Below are positions 6,246-6,414 of a stretch of 6,414 nucleotides of DNA, one piece after another. Location of the stretch: positions 1 through 6,414 of the forward strand of contig DATGSF010000228.1 in the NCBI GenBank assembly GCA_035302865.1, given 5' to 3'. Positions within the stretch are counted from its first letter, which is position 1. Each line of letters begins with the position of its first letter. This DNA comes from DATGSF01 sp035302865. Its GTDB lineage: Bacteria > Bacteroidota > Bacteroidia > Chitinophagales > Chitinophagaceae. The translations under genes were made by a program, and so were the position numbers. The notes beneath the pieces were generated by a model. The model searched no databases. It was not told the DNA's origin and saw only the letters and a list, made by a program, of their open reading frames with translations.

Positions 6246-6276
6246 CAAATATACTTAGAAAAACCTAATGGTAAAA
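6246..6276 (-). promoter_or_regulatory. Promoter of the small membrane protein gene
   Basis: On the minus strand TATATTTG (6253-6246) is a perfect -7 element. A T-run (6276-6273) lies in the -33 position with a 19-base spacer. Transcription would start near 6240, about 13 bases before the ATG at 6227. Confidence 0.55.
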
Positions 6277-6414
6277 GATAGTTTATAATACAATGTCTTT
6301 TTTTAATAAGGAGTAGCATTTCTGATTTTAAAGAATATTTAAAAAGATAAAATCTTCAGAAGATAAATGATTAAATAAAGCAATTAAAAACACATACAGA
6401 CCTCAATATTCCAA

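Noticed and set aside
6225..6330. Short minus-strand frame starting MLLLIKKRHC
   Set aside because: It spans the promoter of the 81-residue gene, has no domain or start context, and is expected by chance at this length.
6352..6364. ATCTTCAGAAGAT palindrome as a terminator
   Set aside because: Only five pairs remain with a usable loop, the stem is AT-rich, and no T-run follows on either strand. The rest of 6254-6414 has no supportable gene.

Overview
The window is very AT-rich DNA with TAnnTTTG-type -7 elements, A-rich leaders without Shine-Dalgarno sequences, and secreted proteins with short signal peptides. These traits point to the phylum Bacteroidota (Flavobacteriia or Cytophagia type). 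I cannot name a genus.

Layout, left to right. (1) Positions 1-663 (+) are the C-terminal 220 residues of an unrecognised protein whose start lies outside the window. (2) A promoter near 723-754 precedes a Crp/Fnr-family regulator (786-1415, +). A secreted serine hydrolase of the class C beta-lactamase/peptidase S12 family follows after only 6 bases (1422-2747, +), so the two probably form an operon. (3) A secreted M28 zinc peptidase (2820-4382, +) follows 72 bases later, either by readthrough or from its own weak promoter. (4) A hairpin at 4444-4477 lies between convergent genes and looks like a bidirectional terminator. (5) On the minus strand, 4522-5759 encodes a surface lipoprotein with a duplicated beta-helix-like body. 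Its signal peptide and lipobox (5759 to 5667) are not in the same frame as the body (5670 to 4522). The break falls in a run of eight A (minus strand) that contains A-AAA-AAG followed at once by TGA. (6) Upstream of that gene, at 5829-5899, AGAATTTA-like elements recur every 21 bp. (7) A small membrane-anchored protein of 81 residues (5982-6227, -) has its own perfect -7 element. Positions 6254-6414 hold no gene I can support.

The plus-strand genes suggest a regulator linked to an exported hydrolase and next to an exported peptidase, consistent with extracytoplasmic peptide or cell-wall fragment processing. Substrates cannot be read from the sequence. The most unusual locus is the minus-strand lipoprotein gene: it is frameshifted, phase-variable or recoded, and it has a phased repeat array upstream of its promoter. 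No CRISPR array, tRNA, rRNA or insertion sequence is visible.
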